Origin: Methanobacteriota archaeon
GTDB lineage: Archaea; Thermoplasmatota; Poseidoniia; Poseidoniales; Poseidoniaceae
Assembly: GCA_002706065.1 (NCBI GenBank)
Contig: PAJM01000042.1
Coordinates: forward strand, 1-37,014
Reading direction: 5' to 3'
DNA length: 37,014 bases
Under the pieces are notes generated by a model that worked only from the letters and a program-made list of their open reading frames with translations, was not told where the DNA came from and did no database searches. A program made the translations under genes and the position numbers. Positions 16,351-25,356 of this stretch are shown here, one piece after another. The first letter of the stretch is position 1; each line of letters opens with the position of its first letter.

Positions 16351-17481
16351 TCAGGCCCCAAAGAATGAGAGTGCGAGAATCGTGTAACAGGCAAGCAACA
16401 TTACGCCTTCCAACCAATTGGTTTTCCCATCATTAAGAATAAAATTCGCAACGAGAACCGACATGAATGTTGCAGCGGTTTCAAGGATTCCGAATTCAAG
16501 TGAAAGATCGACCTTCATCACCCAAGCGAAGGCGACCATGAGCGGTGCGACGAAAACGGCAATTTGGACACTCGAACCAATGGCGATTGCCAATGAAAGG
16601 TCCATCTTGTTTTTTCCAGCAACGAGAACTGCAGTGAAATGTTCAGCCGCATTTCCGAAAAATGGGAGAAGAATGACTCCAATGAACAGAGTCGGTAAGC
16701 CCCAACCTTCTGCAGCAGCATCAACGCTGTGAACGAGAATTTCAGCCATCCATCCAACCAGGACGGTAGCGAGAAGAAGCAGAATCCATGCATTCTTCGT
16801 TGTCATCTTTGGTTCTTCTTTGTCTTCGGCTTCAGAAGAGACGTCAAACAAGTGTGAATGCGTTTTGAATTGAAAGAACAGTGACAGTCCATACATGAGC
16901 AGAAGTACAAGCGAAGCGTACCTTGACAACTCCAGTATACTATCTGTCGTTACATTCGAGCCAGTATGATGCGCAGCGGCAGGAATAATCAATGCGAGAA
17001 CTGCGAGGAGTAACAAACTCCCATTCATTGAGAGGGCTTCTTGATTGAAGGATTGGGTTTGATGCTTGTAACCTCCCCAAAGAAGTGCAAGTCCAAGAAC
17101 GAGGAGGAGATTTCCGAGTATGCTGCCGATCAGGCTTGCTTGGACAAGCTGGATCATAACAACCGCTTGGTCTGGATTACGTGCGGCGGTCCAAATGGCA
17201 AGACCCGCAATAATGATTTCAACAGCATTTCCAAACGTTGCATTGAGCAAACCTCCAAGATTCTCACCAGCTCTTAGAGCGATCTCCTCGGTTGCGTGAC
17301 CCATCAAAAATGCCAATGGCATGATGGCGATCATCGAAAAAAGAAACGTCATCTCAACATTATGTTGAAGATTAAAATAAATCGTTATGGGGACGGCGAG
17401 AAGCAACCAATTCAAGTGATTGTGTAGAGGGTTAAAGGCATCCAAGACGGAGTGATGATGATGTTCAATGTGTTCAGCCAT
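16351..17481 (-). CDS. cax: Ca2+/H+ antiporter of the CaCA (Cax/ChaA) family
   Basis: A 376-residue protein with about 11 transmembrane helices. The two alpha repeats are clear: GHATEEIALRAGENLGGLL followed by NATFGNAVEIIIAGLA, and FFGNAAEHFTAVLVAGKNK followed by DLSLAIAIGSSVQIA. The paired glutamates (GNAVE and GNAAEH) are the cation-binding residues of Cax antiporters, which expel Ca2+ in exchange for protons. A histidine-rich N-terminus (HIEHHHH) and an acidic loop between the halves (SSEAEDKEEPK) could sense metal or pH. It follows the large surface protein gene by 17 bases and precedes the small membrane protein by 2. Confidence 0.94.
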   Translation of the reverse strand: MAEHIEHHHHSVLDAFNPLHNHLNWLLLAVPITIYFNLQHNVEMTFLFSMIAIMPLAFLMGHATEEIALRAGENLGGLLNATFGNAVEIIIAGLAIWTAARNPDQAVVMIQLVQASLIGSILGNLLLVLGLALLWGGYKHQTQSFNQEALSMNGSLLLLAVLALIIPAAAHHTGSNVTTDSILELSRYASLVLLLMYGLSLFFQFKTHSHLFDVSSEAEDKEEPKMTTKNAWILLLLATVLVGWMAEILVHSVDAAAEGWGLPTLFIGVILLPFFGNAAEHFTAVLVAGKNKMDLSLAIAIGSSVQIAVFVAPLMVAFAWVMKVDLSLEFGILETAATFMSVLVANFILNDGKTNWLEGVMLLACYTILALSFFGA

Positions 17482-17498
17482 TCGACCACATCTAACGA

Positions 17499-20400
17499 TT
17501 AATCATCACTCTTCTTTCGACGGACTGGACGCTTTCTGGTTGGTGCTGCTTTTCGAGCTGGTCGTTTCCGAGTCGGACGCTTCCGAGGCGTGACCTCTTC
17601 ATCATCGTCATCGTCATCGTCGTCATCATCGTCGTCATCGTCGTCGTCATCAAGCCCCGCCCAAGAAAGATCGTCGTCGTCGTCATCGTCGTCGTCTTCT
17701 TCTTGCTCGGCCTTCTTTTTTCGTCGAGTCTTGCGTTGCACCGTATTGACTGCGAACGGATCGTCTTCTTCCTCAGGTTCAGAAGCGGATCCAGATTTCG
17801 ATTCCTCTTCCTTCTTTCCTTCCGCTGCAGACCCAGTTCCAGTGATGTCGTCCATGTCCAAATCTTGGGTAGTACCGATAAATTCGGACATCCAATCGTC
17901 GTCTTCATCATCGTCGCCACTCTTTTTCTTTCTCTTAGGACCGGACAAACTGACTTGCACAACCAACAGGGCTGCAATAAAGATCACGACGTTCACAGCA
18001 ACTGCAATCCAAACCAGAACGTATGGCGGTTCACTCATTGACGGCGTAATGACTTCAGGTTCTGGTTCTGGTTTGAGATCTTCTTCGAATGTACAGACTG
18101 TTTCGCCCTCGAGGTTGTTTCGGCAGAAGTCAACCACAAAGACGACCTGTGCCGTCTTCTGGTTTCCAGCAGTATCGAGAGCTCGAACGGTGATTGCATG
18201 CTGTCCGGCATCGAAGGTACCTGCTGAGAACTCCATGTCGCTCACAAGCGACGTACCGTCTCCATCGACATCGGTAATGCCTTCAGCATTCGCCCAAGGT
18301 GAAGTACTGGGCGAGCCAGTCAATCCACCGTGGTTGAAGGTAAATCGGTACTGAAGATCTGCAATTTGAACGTCATCTTCAGCAGCAAACATGAGATTGA
18401 TTTTATTTCCGTAAAGATACTTCGAACCTTCTGCGGATGGGGATGGTGCATATACTGCAATCGTTGGCGTCTGAGCATCGATCTTGAATGATGTGTTGGT
18501 AATGACGCCCTGATTATCAGCGAGGTCAATAAGCGTCATGCGGATGAACAGATCGCTCGCTTTTTCAGTGCCCGAAATCCTAAACTCAAAACTGTATTCA
18601 GGACCTTTCTCCGGGTTCAGTTGATTGTCTGCGGTTTGAGTCATGAGGGCTCCTCCAGCTGTTTCGTTGTACCCCTCGGAAGAGAAGACCTCAATACTTG
18701 GAGTTGTTTTGAGGTATTCACTCGATTCAATCTTCACGGTGTAAAGACCAGGCACGAGTGATGGACTCGTATATGGAATCCCATCTTCATCGACCAATTC
18801 CATTTGAATGGTTGGTGCACGAGCATCTTCTCGAATCAAGCGAGTGTTGGAGGTCATACCATCAATGATTTCCTGATTGCAATTCTGGTATTGATCGCAT
18901 ACAGTAATTGCATAGTATGCGTCCTGCTCAGAGCCACTTGGGATTGGTACATTTCGAATGATGGTGGATGAGGATTGCAGCCCGACATTGATATCGTCAA
19001 GAACAAGTTCCCAGCCGTCTTCATCGGCGACGCTGATCGAGCTATCTTCGAACGGGTTACCGTTGTGACGCCAAATTTGGTAAACCTCGTTCAATTCTTG
19101 CATGTTCCCCCATTCCATGGCTACAAAACCAAGGTCACCACGGCTTTCCGCTGTAACGATTTGCGGCCATGTTGGGCTCGTAATATCAATTTCAACGGGG
19201 CCGTCATAATTCTGATCCAGTCCGATGTACTCGAATGATCCATTCGTATGGATGTACTGCGCTTCGCTTGTCACGTAGATGTACCAATTAAGAACAGCGC
19301 CCGTTTCAGAAACAACATCGGGTCCAATGACGATATCATACACTTGCGTGTTGTCGTTGACAAATCCGTGATAGGTTGTCTGTGTTGCAAATTGTTGCGA
19401 ATTTGTTGGCACCCCGTTGCTGGAATAGATGTGGTAACGTTCACCCTCAACGCCCAGTTGATCGGTCCATGTGACTCGAATGGTTCGGTCTCCGATAAAT
19501 TCTGCTTGGACATTGGTTGGTTCTTTTTGCCAGTTGCTGAATGCATCTTCTTGGATTGCATCGCACGAACCACCGCTTGTAAGCTCGTTGAACAATCCGA
19601 TGGCATCAACTGTAACAACGCAATAATATGCCCACCCAAGCGTTCCTACTGGAAGTTGGCGAGTGTATTTGTATGGAGCATTCGAATCTTCAAGCGTTTG
19701 GTTTTCGTACACAGAAGCAAGGAATGTGACGCCAGTATTGTAGATGGACGAAAATGGAACCCCTGACACGTACAGATCGTAACGTTCTCCGAATTCACCA
19801 GGAACGCCAAACCATGTCAATTCTGTTTCACCAAATCCTTGTTCATCGGATGTTGTGCTCACGGAAAAGACGTTCACGTGGGTGGGTGGTCTGTTGTCCT
19901 CAAGAATTGGTTGGCTCAGAGCGTTGTTTGACAAGAATCGAAGATCAACAAAATCCTCACCGGGTCCTGTTTTGTTTGGTACAAAGTACGTGATTGCATA
20001 ATACGCCTCCTCGTTGGTGTTTGGAGGTACGGCGTGGACGTAGGACTCAAGTTCGGAACTGATGTTTGCAATTGGCGTCAATTGATTGTACACCTGTCCG
20101 CCATTGCTTCTCGAAATCTCAGTCGTCGAACGCCAAATCAGAATTGTTGTGTTTGGGAGCGCAGGGTTCGTGTTTGGTAGCAACGGAGAGTGATAATTAA
20201 TCCATGTCAACGTTGTTTCACTTTCTGCAAGAGAGTATGATGCTTGGAAGTACAAAGGAGTCTCAATCGATGAGGTAGTCTCCTCGACGCCAATTGTCAA
20301 GGTTGAGACATCTGGATCGAGTTCTTGGTGGGAAACTGTTGTTCCATCTTCGTCCCACTCAATGGTGACCGCATAGTAAAATGTACTATTTGTGCCTGCA

Positions 20401-20816
20401 GCAACAAGGTAAGAGACACTGTGACCGGGATGTTGACCTCCATTGCCACCTGCAGAACTTAAACACCATGCGTATTGAACATAGACGTTTGCTTGACAGG
20501 CTGCAACCGAATCAACGACTTGTGCCGAGTCAATGTTTGATTGTGTAATTGGTTCGGTGAAACGATGGACAAAATACGTAGCAGAATGATAGTATGGCAC
20601 ATTTCCGTTGTAAGTATCGATGTTCTGCCAAGTGATCGTTGTTGTTTCAGAAACAGGGTCGAACGTTGCAGCGATGTGTTGTGCTTGCAGGTTGCTTGGA
20701 TTTGTGTCCGCCGCAGTCGAAACTGGCGTCAGTGGAACAAGCATCAGCATCATGAGCAAGACCATGATGACGGCTTTCGGTTGGAGACTACGGTTCAGCG
20801 TGTTCGCACCCATCAC
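17499..20816 (-). CDS. Large cell-surface protein with FN3/Ig-like repeats and poly-Asp tail
   Basis: A 1105-residue protein. Residues 1-36 form a signal peptide (basic start, then hydrophobic VIMVLLMMLMLVPLTPVSTAA). About 850 residues of beta-rich repeats follow; recurrent TTITWQN, ETTLTWIN, ETELTWFG and RVTWTD strands with following RYxxY-type strands look like fibronectin-III-like modules. One transmembrane helix (about 930-955: VLVWIAVAVNVVIFIAALLV) is followed by a basic stop-transfer (KRKKK) and a cytoplasmic tail of about 140 residues. The tail has runs of 9 and 17 aspartates and ends in repeated RKRP motifs. It is probably an envelope adhesin or stalk; function unknown. Its promoter gap is 76 bases. 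Confidence 0.85.
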   Translation of the reverse strand: MMGANTLNRSLQPKAVIMVLLMMLMLVPLTPVSTAADTNPSNLQAQHIAATFDPVSETTTITWQNIDTYNGNVPYYHSATYFVHRFTEPITQSNIDSAQVVDSVAACQANVYVQYAWCLSSAGGNGGQHPGHSVSYLVAAGTNSTFYYAVTIEWDEDGTTVSHQELDPDVSTLTIGVEETTSSIETPLYFQASYSLAESETTLTWINYHSPLLPNTNPALPNTTILIWRSTTEISRSNGGQVYNQLTPIANISSELESYVHAVPPNTNEEAYYAITYFVPNKTGPGEDFVDLRFLSNNALSQPILEDNRPPTHVNVFSVSTTSDEQGFGETELTWFGVPGEFGERYDLYVSGVPFSSIYNTGVTFLASVYENQTLEDSNAPYKYTRQLPVGTLGWAYYCVVTVDAIGLFNELTSGGSCDAIQEDAFSNWQKEPTNVQAEFIGDRTIRVTWTDQLGVEGERYHIYSSNGVPTNSQQFATQTTYHGFVNDNTQVYDIVIGPDVVSETGAVLNWYIYVTSEAQYIHTNGSFEYIGLDQNYDGPVEIDITSPTWPQIVTAESRGDLGFVAMEWGNMQELNEVYQIWRHNGNPFEDSSISVADEDGWELVLDDINVGLQSSSTIIRNVPIPSGSEQDAYYAITVCDQYQNCNQEIIDGMTSNTRLIREDARAPTIQMELVDEDGIPYTSPSLVPGLYTVKIESSEYLKTTPSIEVFSSEGYNETAGGALMTQTADNQLNPEKGPEYSFEFRISGTEKASDLFIRMTLIDLADNQGVITNTSFKIDAQTPTIAVYAPSPSAEGSKYLYGNKINLMFAAEDDVQIADLQYRFTFNHGGLTGSPSTSPWANAEGITDVDGDGTSLVSDMEFSAGTFDAGQHAITVRALDTAGNQKTAQVVFVVDFCRNNLEGETVCTFEEDLKPEPEPEVITPSMSEPPYVLVWIAVAVNVVIFIAALLVVQVSLSGPKRKKKSGDDDEDDDWMSEFIGTTQDLDMDDITGTGSAAEGKKEEESKSGSASEPEEEDDPFAVNTVQRKTRRKKKAEQEEDDDDDDDDDLSWAGLDDDDDDDDDDDDDDDDDEEVTPRKRPTRKRPARKAAPTRKRPVRRKKSDD
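17601..17651 (-). repeat. Trinucleotide (GAC/GAT) repeat encoding 17 aspartates
   Basis: Seventeen consecutive aspartate codons, mixed GAT and GAC, in the cytoplasmic tail of the large surface protein. Mixed codons suggest selection for the peptide as well as slippage. It lies next to a basic RKRP-rich end. Confidence 0.9.
17670..17696 (-). repeat. Second GAC/GAT run encoding nine aspartates
   Basis: Nine aspartate codons preceded by glutamates in the same tail, separated from the longer run by LSWAGL. Confidence 0.88.
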
Positions 20817-20892
20817 TCAATACGTCACCGCCGCCTGTTAAGAGCATAACGCATGATGTGAGGAACAACAACGACATTTCTTTGTCTTCTTT

Positions 20893-21633
20893 TCACTCCG
20901 ATTCATCGTGATGTTGTTGAGCGAGTGGTTGTTCTTTATCGAGGGCAATAATCTCTTTCCGTGCTTGAAAGAATCGCATAAAGAACGTGTACAGCCCTCC
21001 CAATCCTGAAATGAGGACCACTGCTAGGAGTGGATTCAATTCAAGATGATTTAGCGGTCCTGGCGCTGATGAGAAGTCTTCTACGCCAATCATCCAGAAA
21101 ATTCCAGTCAGCGCAAGGGCGGCAATGGTGAGAATCGTTCGATCTGCACGAGAGAATCCACGATAATTACGTCCACCACTAACAGCTTGGGCTTGTGTAC
21201 CCATGTAAGATCCGAGAAGAGTGAACCATGCTGCGGCCCATCCCAACGCAGGGTCATTTACCCACGCAGGACTCGAAGCAATAGCGATCACCCACATCGC
21301 GTCGAGAAGTCTGTCAAGACTGTGATCGAGATAATCTCCCCAGCGAGAAACTTGCCCTGTTTGTCGAGCGAGTTGGCCATCAAGCCCATCAAGAATCATA
21401 GAGAAAGCAATGAGCAACGCTGAGCTGATGAGCATCAGCGCTCCAGCATCACTCTTTGGCGCTGTGAACACCAGTAAACTGGCTGCAATGCCAACTGGGA
21501 GCGCAAGCCAAGTCAAAATAGCGGGGTTGGTACGACCCAAGCTCAAAACCAAGGGTGATGCGATGGCTTCCCATCGCTTTCTGAGCTGCTCTAACGCCAT
21601 CTCTATCGTTATGTCGAAAGAGTGAAGGGTCAT
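20893..21633 (-). CDS. CDP-alcohol phosphatidyltransferase (archaeal phospholipid head-group synthase)
   Basis: A 246-residue membrane enzyme with the full family motif D-x2-DG-x2-AR-x8-G-x3-D-x3-D (DGLDGQLAR, then GDYLDHSLD). These aspartates bind metal and the CDP-activated lipid. Five or six hydrophobic helices are visible. In archaea such enzymes attach inositol phosphate, serine or glycerol phosphate to CDP-archaeol. The motif does not tell which, but the archaetidylinositol phosphate synthase group is my first guess. ATG 21633 overlaps the adenylate-kinase stop by four bases, so translation is coupled. The hydrophilic C-terminus (KEQPLAQQHHDESE) is unremarkable. Confidence 0.9.
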   Translation of the reverse strand: MTLHSFDITIEMALEQLRKRWEAIASPLVLSLGRTNPAILTWLALPVGIAASLLVFTAPKSDAGALMLISSALLIAFSMILDGLDGQLARQTGQVSRWGDYLDHSLDRLLDAMWVIAIASSPAWVNDPALGWAAAWFTLLGSYMGTQAQAVSGGRNYRGFSRADRTILTIAALALTGIFWMIGVEDFSSAPGPLNHLELNPLLAVVLISGLGGLYTFFMRFFQARKEIIALDKEQPLAQQHHDESE

Positions 21634-22154
21634 ATGCTTATCCAGTCGATTGAATCCTGAATCAAGTTCTCTACGGATTCATTCGTGTCTGGATTTGAAA
21701 GAAATTCAAGTACCGATTCGAGATTAATTTGTTGCACTGATGTATCGATTTCAATGGCATTTACATTTGGATGTAGTTCGAGAAGTTCTGACCAAACCCC
21801 GCCAAGGAGTTCCCACTCGACATTCGATTCAATCTTTTTCAGATCATACCCACTTCGCTTGGACAGACGAGTACGTAGAATGGAAGGATTGCATCTGAGA
21901 ACGATGACAGCATCGATGGAACAGTGATGAGAAAGGTGCCCATCAACAATGCATACTTCAGTTCCATTCCACGCCCATGTCATGAGTTTGGCAGTATCAA
22001 TTTCGTTCAACCCATGGTGTTGAGTCAACGCATTGACTTGTTGGGCCACGCGTTCAACCGTTACGACATGGAAACCCTGTTCGTTCAATAATGCTGCAAG
22101 CGTTGATTTTCCTGTTCCAGGAGAGCCGGTAAGTGCAACAATCTTTGGACACAT
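21630..22154 (-). CDS. Fap7/hCINAP-type adenylate kinase (AK6)
   Basis: A 174-residue P-loop kinase: MCPKIVALTGSPGTGKSTLA holds Walker A. VDGHLSHH, then IVLRCNPSILRTRLSKRSGYDLKKIESNVEWE, are characteristic of AK6/Fap7. This atypical adenylate kinase/ATPase helps small-subunit assembly, binding uS11 in eukaryotes and archaea. I start at ATG 22154, because family members begin just before the P-loop and a TATA-like element (22185-22194) would otherwise lie in the gene; ATG 22193 would add 13 residues. It is coupled to the CDP-alcohol gene by ATGA and is divergent from the RAM-domain gene. Confidence 0.9.
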   Translation of the reverse strand: MCPKIVALTGSPGTGKSTLAALLNEQGFHVVTVERVAQQVNALTQHHGLNEIDTAKLMTWAWNGTEVCIVDGHLSHHCSIDAVIVLRCNPSILRTRLSKRSGYDLKKIESNVEWELLGGVWSELLELHPNVNAIEIDTSVQQINLESVLEFLSNPDTNESVENLIQDSIDWISI

Positions 22155-22184
22155 CGTCTTCGATTCAACCAAAAGACATGAAGA

Positions 22185-22194
22185 ATTAAACATA
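22185..22194. promoter_or_regulatory. Shared TATA-like element between AK6 and RAM genes
   Basis: ATTAAACATA (TATGTTTAAT on the other strand) is centred about 26 bases before ATG 22214 on plus and about 34 before ATG 22154 on minus. It could serve both directions, giving a leaderless plus transcript. Inference from spacing. Confidence 0.4.
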
Positions 22195-22213
22195 AGGTTC
22201 GGAATGGTTCATT

Positions 22214-22450
22214 ATGGCCGCTATCGCGTTGGTGTTGCTCTCCACCGAACCGGGCCAGGAGCAACAGGTTGTTGTTGCACTCAACAACATGCCGGAGGTA
22301 ACCGAAGCGCTGGTCCTTTTTGGCGAGTACGATGTATACTGCAAAGTGGTCGTTGATGATTTTTCACAACTCTCATCGCTTATTCTACAAAACATTCGCA
22401 CGCTGAATGGCGTCGTTGAAACAACAACATTGACTGCCGCAACGAATTGA
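22214..22450 (+). CDS. Stand-alone RAM (Lrp/AsnC effector) domain protein
   Basis: A 78-residue protein matching only the C-terminal ligand-binding (RAM) domain of Lrp/AsnC regulators: an N-terminal strand AAIALVLLSTEPG, the helix QQVVVALNNMPEVTEALVLFGEYDVYCKVV, and a C-terminal strand VVETTTLTAAT. There is no helix-turn-helix, so it is not a DNA binder by itself. Such small proteins oligomerise and bind amino acids, and may modulate full-length Lrp proteins or enzymes. The start fits a leaderless transcript from the adjacent TATA-like element. The next gene begins 15 bases downstream. Confidence 0.88.
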   Translation: MAAIALVLLSTEPGQEQQVVVALNNMPEVTEALVLFGEYDVYCKVVVDDFSQLSSLILQNIRTLNGVVETTTLTAATN

Positions 22451-22465
22451 TTGTGAGGCTGTAGC

Positions 22466-23206
22466 ATGTTTGGAATGTCCGACCCAAATCAAACACTTTC
22501 TCAAATGGTACGTTATTTCGAAGAAGAGCGTTTTGAGATGGTCGAAGTTATGGCGAGTGAGTTTACTTCCATGCTCCTAACCAACAAGCAGCGGGACGGT
22601 GCAATGCAGACCTTACTGGTAAAGGGAGTTCGAATTCTTGCAGAGGTACTTTCGATTCGCGGTAAGCATAAACTGGCAACTCAAGCAACATCTGTGTTGC
22701 TACGAGAGCGGAAAAAATTGGAAAAAATTCTCACCCAAACAGCCCCGGAACTTCTTTCAAAATTGACACCCAAGGAACAGGATTATCGAACCGTTGGACA
22801 TGTGTACGCGAAAGCAGGGAAAAAATCCAAGGCTCGGAAATTTTTCCAAAAAGCGAGCAAGGAAATACAGTACAATCTTGCAGCACTTCTTGCCTTGTGT
22901 CAAGTCGATGGAACGAAAACGAAACACGCTCACCTCCTCGCAAGTGCTGTGCAGGCAGCAGGACCAGTTCTCCTCGAGAATGGAGCGTATTATATTCGTC
23001 CTGAACAATCATTGGGCTGTCAAATCGATCCGATTTTGGTGGTTCTCGAAACGTGCGAACGCCAGCATCCCTCGTGCTTGGAACAAGCCAGCCGCATCCG
23101 AAAAGAGTGTGAGGAAATTGCGAGCGGGGTTCGAGCAGCCAACGAGCGGCTCCAATCTGCAATGGATTCGTTACAACCAAAACACGATTACCATGAATAT
23201 TCTTGA
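22466..23206 (+). CDS. Helical, TPR-like protein of unknown function
   Basis: A 246-residue almost entirely alpha-helical protein. The segment HVYAKAGKKSKARKFFQKASKE (about 112-133) has the pattern of a TPR helix pair, and flanking helices may form further degenerate repeats. A charged C-terminus ends in HDYHEYS. No catalytic motif is visible. It follows the RAM-domain gene after 15 bases and is likely cotranscribed, but I can give no function. Its stop lies one base from the CCA end of the convergent initiator tRNA. Confidence 0.75.
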   Translation: MFGMSDPNQTLSQMVRYFEEERFEMVEVMASEFTSMLLTNKQRDGAMQTLLVKGVRILAEVLSIRGKHKLATQATSVLLRERKKLEKILTQTAPELLSKLTPKEQDYRTVGHVYAKAGKKSKARKFFQKASKEIQYNLAALLALCQVDGTKTKHAHLLASAVQAAGPVLLENGAYYIRPEQSLGCQIDPILVVLETCERQHPSCLEQASRIRKECEEIASGVRAANERLQSAMDSLQPKHDYHEYS

Positions 23207-23210
23207 TTGG

Positions 23211-23285
23211 TAGCGAGGGATGGATTTGAACCATCGATCTCCGGGTTATGAGCCCGACGGGATATCCAGACTACCCCACCTCGCT
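23211..23285 (-). tRNA. Initiator tRNA-Met (anticodon CAT)
   Basis: A 75-base cloverleaf on minus, plus an encoded CCA (complement of 23208-23210). The acceptor AGCGAGG/CCTCGCT starts with an A1:U72 pair. The anticodon stem TCGGG/CCCGG has three G:C pairs next to the loop CTCATAA. Both are hallmarks of archaeal and eukaryotic initiator tRNA. The T arm is GATGG-TTCAAAT-CCATC and the discriminator is A. No intron is seen. Confidence 0.95.
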
Positions 23286-23386
23286 GACCTCAACGCCACA
23301 GTCCTTCCCTTTGAAACCACCGATGTGGTATTTTTTTCATCCTCTTTCGGCACTGTCTTCATCAAGGATGACATCCAAGAACTACC

Positions 23387-24205
23387 ATGAGCGGGCGATT
23401 AAGCGTTCTTTTGCTGTCTTCCTTGCTCGCGTGCTCAGCCCTGTCTGGATGCTTGGGAGATAACGATACTGAGGAAGATGTTCTTATCGATCTCGTCGTT
23501 CATTACGATACAACAAATGGAACAATTCAGCAATCCTTTATCGGAGGGTCACAAATCTCATTCTCTGGTGTCACGTTCACCTTCGATTTTGCTCGAACAA
23601 CCTCCGATTATGGCTTGGAGACCTTTTCCTTGCTTCCAGGCGACGGACGTGATGCGATTACAATCGATGCTTCTGAGTCTGCAAGCATCGATGTTGAGTA
23701 CCAATTGCATGGGCTGTATTCTGTTCTGTTGGAAGCTGAAGACATCAACGGAAACACGGCCAATCAGACAGTGACGTTGCGTGTTGAACACTTCATTGAA
23801 TGGAGTGAAGCAAACTCCGCTGATCCTGACACGATGGAGATCAATACAACTCCAGGAAGCGACAATTCGTCTCCTAAGCAACTTTCCATAATGTCTACTG
23901 TGGAAAATCCGAGTATTACCAACTTGCCAGGAAGTCCTGTAACCGTTACATGGGAATTGCTCGATCCTGATTCGAACAGCAAGGGAACAAAAACAGATCA
24001 AATTGTCGATGGTGAAGAAAAAACATGGAACTTCAATTTGAATCTTCCAATCGAGGGCCTTCATGATTTGACTGTGAACATCGACCAAGGACAGGATCGA
24101 ATCAACATCAACCACCTTGTCGAAATTCAGTACGCGCAAGAAGAGACCTCTCCAAATCCCTACACCTCAAGTGAAACTGGAGAAGGAAATTCTGAAAGTG
24201 AATGA
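23387..24205 (+). CDS. Secreted lipoprotein with PKD/Ig-like domain
   Basis: A 272-residue protein. The N-terminus MSGRLSVLLLSSLLACSALSGC is a lipoprotein signal with lipobox LSGC (C22 lipidated). Residues about 32-132 look like a PKD-type beta domain (ITIDASESASIDVEYQLHGLYSVLLEAEDINGN...TVTLRV). A second beta-rich region lies at about 160-250, and the C-terminus is acidic and serine-rich (SSETGEGNSESE). It is anchored outside the cell membrane and its partner is unknown. The predicted protein is acidic, typical of marine surface proteins. It stands alone between the tRNA and radA. The ATG at 23387 gives a complete signal. Confidence 0.85.
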   Translation: MSGRLSVLLLSSLLACSALSGCLGDNDTEEDVLIDLVVHYDTTNGTIQQSFIGGSQISFSGVTFTFDFARTTSDYGLETFSLLPGDGRDAITIDASESASIDVEYQLHGLYSVLLEAEDINGNTANQTVTLRVEHFIEWSEANSADPDTMEINTTPGSDNSSPKQLSIMSTVENPSITNLPGSPVTVTWELLDPDSNSKGTKTDQIVDGEEKTWNFNLNLPIEGLHDLTVNIDQGQDRININHLVEIQYAQEETSPNPYTSSETGEGNSESE

Positions 24206-24227
24206 AAAGTGAAAATCGTCAATGGTG

Positions 24228-24279
24228 GCCTTTTTCGATGTTGTTGTTCAGATTTTGTTGTCCGCTTGTCTCGTTTTTT
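24228..24279 (+). terminator. T-rich region after the lipoprotein gene
   Basis: Several T runs (CCTTTTTCG, GATTTTG, CGTTTTTTG) lie just downstream of the stop. Archaeal RNA polymerase terminates at such oligo-T tracts. No hairpin is needed or seen. Confidence 0.35.
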
Positions 24280-24283
24280 GATT

Positions 24284-24290
24284 GATATAC
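24284..24290 (+). promoter_or_regulatory. TATA box for radA
   Basis: GATATAC is centred about 23 bases before ATG 24310. There is no ribosome-binding site before that ATG, so the transcript is probably leaderless or nearly so. Confidence 0.5.
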
Positions 24291-24309
24291 CCTCAGCCAT
24301 TGGTTTGGC

Positions 24310-25356
24310 ATGAGTGATACAATGAGTACGAAAACAAAGAAGAAGACAACAAGTAAGAAGAATGAAGTTCCGACTGAGGATGAAGTGAATTCAATGGATA
24401 CCCCAGACGAAGAAGCACCGGAGGTCAAAATCGAAGACCTACCCGGAGTTGGACCAGCAACCGCAGAGAAACTTCGTGAGGCTGGTTTTGACGAACTTCT
24501 CGCACTAGCAGTCATGTCGCCTGCGGACCTTGCAGAACAAGCTGAACTTGGTGAAGCAGTTGCTGGAAAAATAATCAATGCTGCCAAGAAGATGGCAAAC
24601 ATTGGAGGTTTCGTTTCTGGTGTAGCCCTACTTGATCGTCGCCGAGAAGTCCAGAAACTTTCATCGAAGGTCCAATCCATTGATGACCTCCTCGGTGGCG
24701 GATTTGAAACCCAAGCGCTAGTCGAAGTGTACGGTGCTTTCGGTTCAGGGAAAACCCAGATTGGGCACCAACTCGCAGTCAACTGTACCATGCCAATCGA
24801 AGATGGAGGATTTGATGGCGACGTTTTCTATATCGATACAGAAGATACGTTCCGACCTGAGCGAATTACTCAGATGGCAAGAGGACACGGCCTCGACCCC
24901 GACGCTGTGTTGAGCCGTATCCATGTTGCTCGTGCATACAATTCAGCACACCAAATGCTCCTTGCGGAAGAGATCAAGCGTATGAGCAAAGGACTCAACG
25001 TCAAAATGATCATAGTCGATTCGCTAACGAGCCACTTCCGTGCTGAATTCATTGGACGTGGAATGCTCGCAAATCGTCAACAAAAGCTGAATCGCCATTT
25101 GAAGGATTTGAAGCAACTCGCGGACGTCAACAATGCACTGGTACTCGTTACCAACCAGGTGCATTCCAAACCAGATGCAATGTGGGGTGATCCAACCAAG
25201 CCAATTGGAGGTCACGTCCTCGCACACGCATCGACCTTCCGACTTTATCTCCGTAAGGCAAAGGGTGGTCGACGCATTGCCCGTCTGGTTGACTCTCCAA
25301 ACCTACCTGACGGTGAATGTGTCTACCAAGTCACACAAGAAGGCCTCCGTGATTGA
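24310..25356 (+). CDS. radA: DNA repair and recombination protein RadA
   Basis: A 348-residue RecA-family recombinase. An extra basic/acidic N-terminus (1-38) precedes the helix-hairpin-helix domain ([18 protein letters not shown], about 43-60). Walker A is GAFGSGKTQ (142-150), Walker [10 protein letters not shown] (about 236-244). [11 protein letters not shown] and the loop region [13 protein letters not shown], then [15 protein letters not shown], are conserved. RadA forms filaments on single-stranded DNA and drives strand exchange. The start is ATG 24310, with a second ATG four codons in; either fits the TATA box. ftsZ follows 77 bases later on the same strand. Confidence 0.97.
   Translation: MSDTMSTKTKKKTTSKKNEVPTEDEVNSMDTPDEEAPEVKIEDLPGVGPATAEKLREAGFDELLALAVMSPADLAEQAELGEAVAGKIINAAKKMANIGGFVSGVALLDRRREVQKLSSKVQSIDDLLGGGFETQALVEVYGAFGSGKTQIGHQLAVNCTMPIEDGGFDGDVFYIDTEDTFRPERITQMARGHGLDPDAVLSRIHVARAYNSAHQMLLAEEIKRMSKGLNVKMIIVDSLTSHFRAEFIGRGMLANRQQKLNRHLKDLKQLADVNNALVLVTNQVHSKPDAMWGDPTKPIGGHVLAHASTFRLYLRKAKGGRRIARLVDSPNLPDGECVYQVTQEGLRD

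Noticed and set aside
17590-18354. Plus-strand serine-rich frame opposite the surface protein
   Set aside because: It is the antisense reading of the Asp/Glu codon repeats; poly-serine is simply the complement of GAC/GAT runs and there is no ribosome-binding site.
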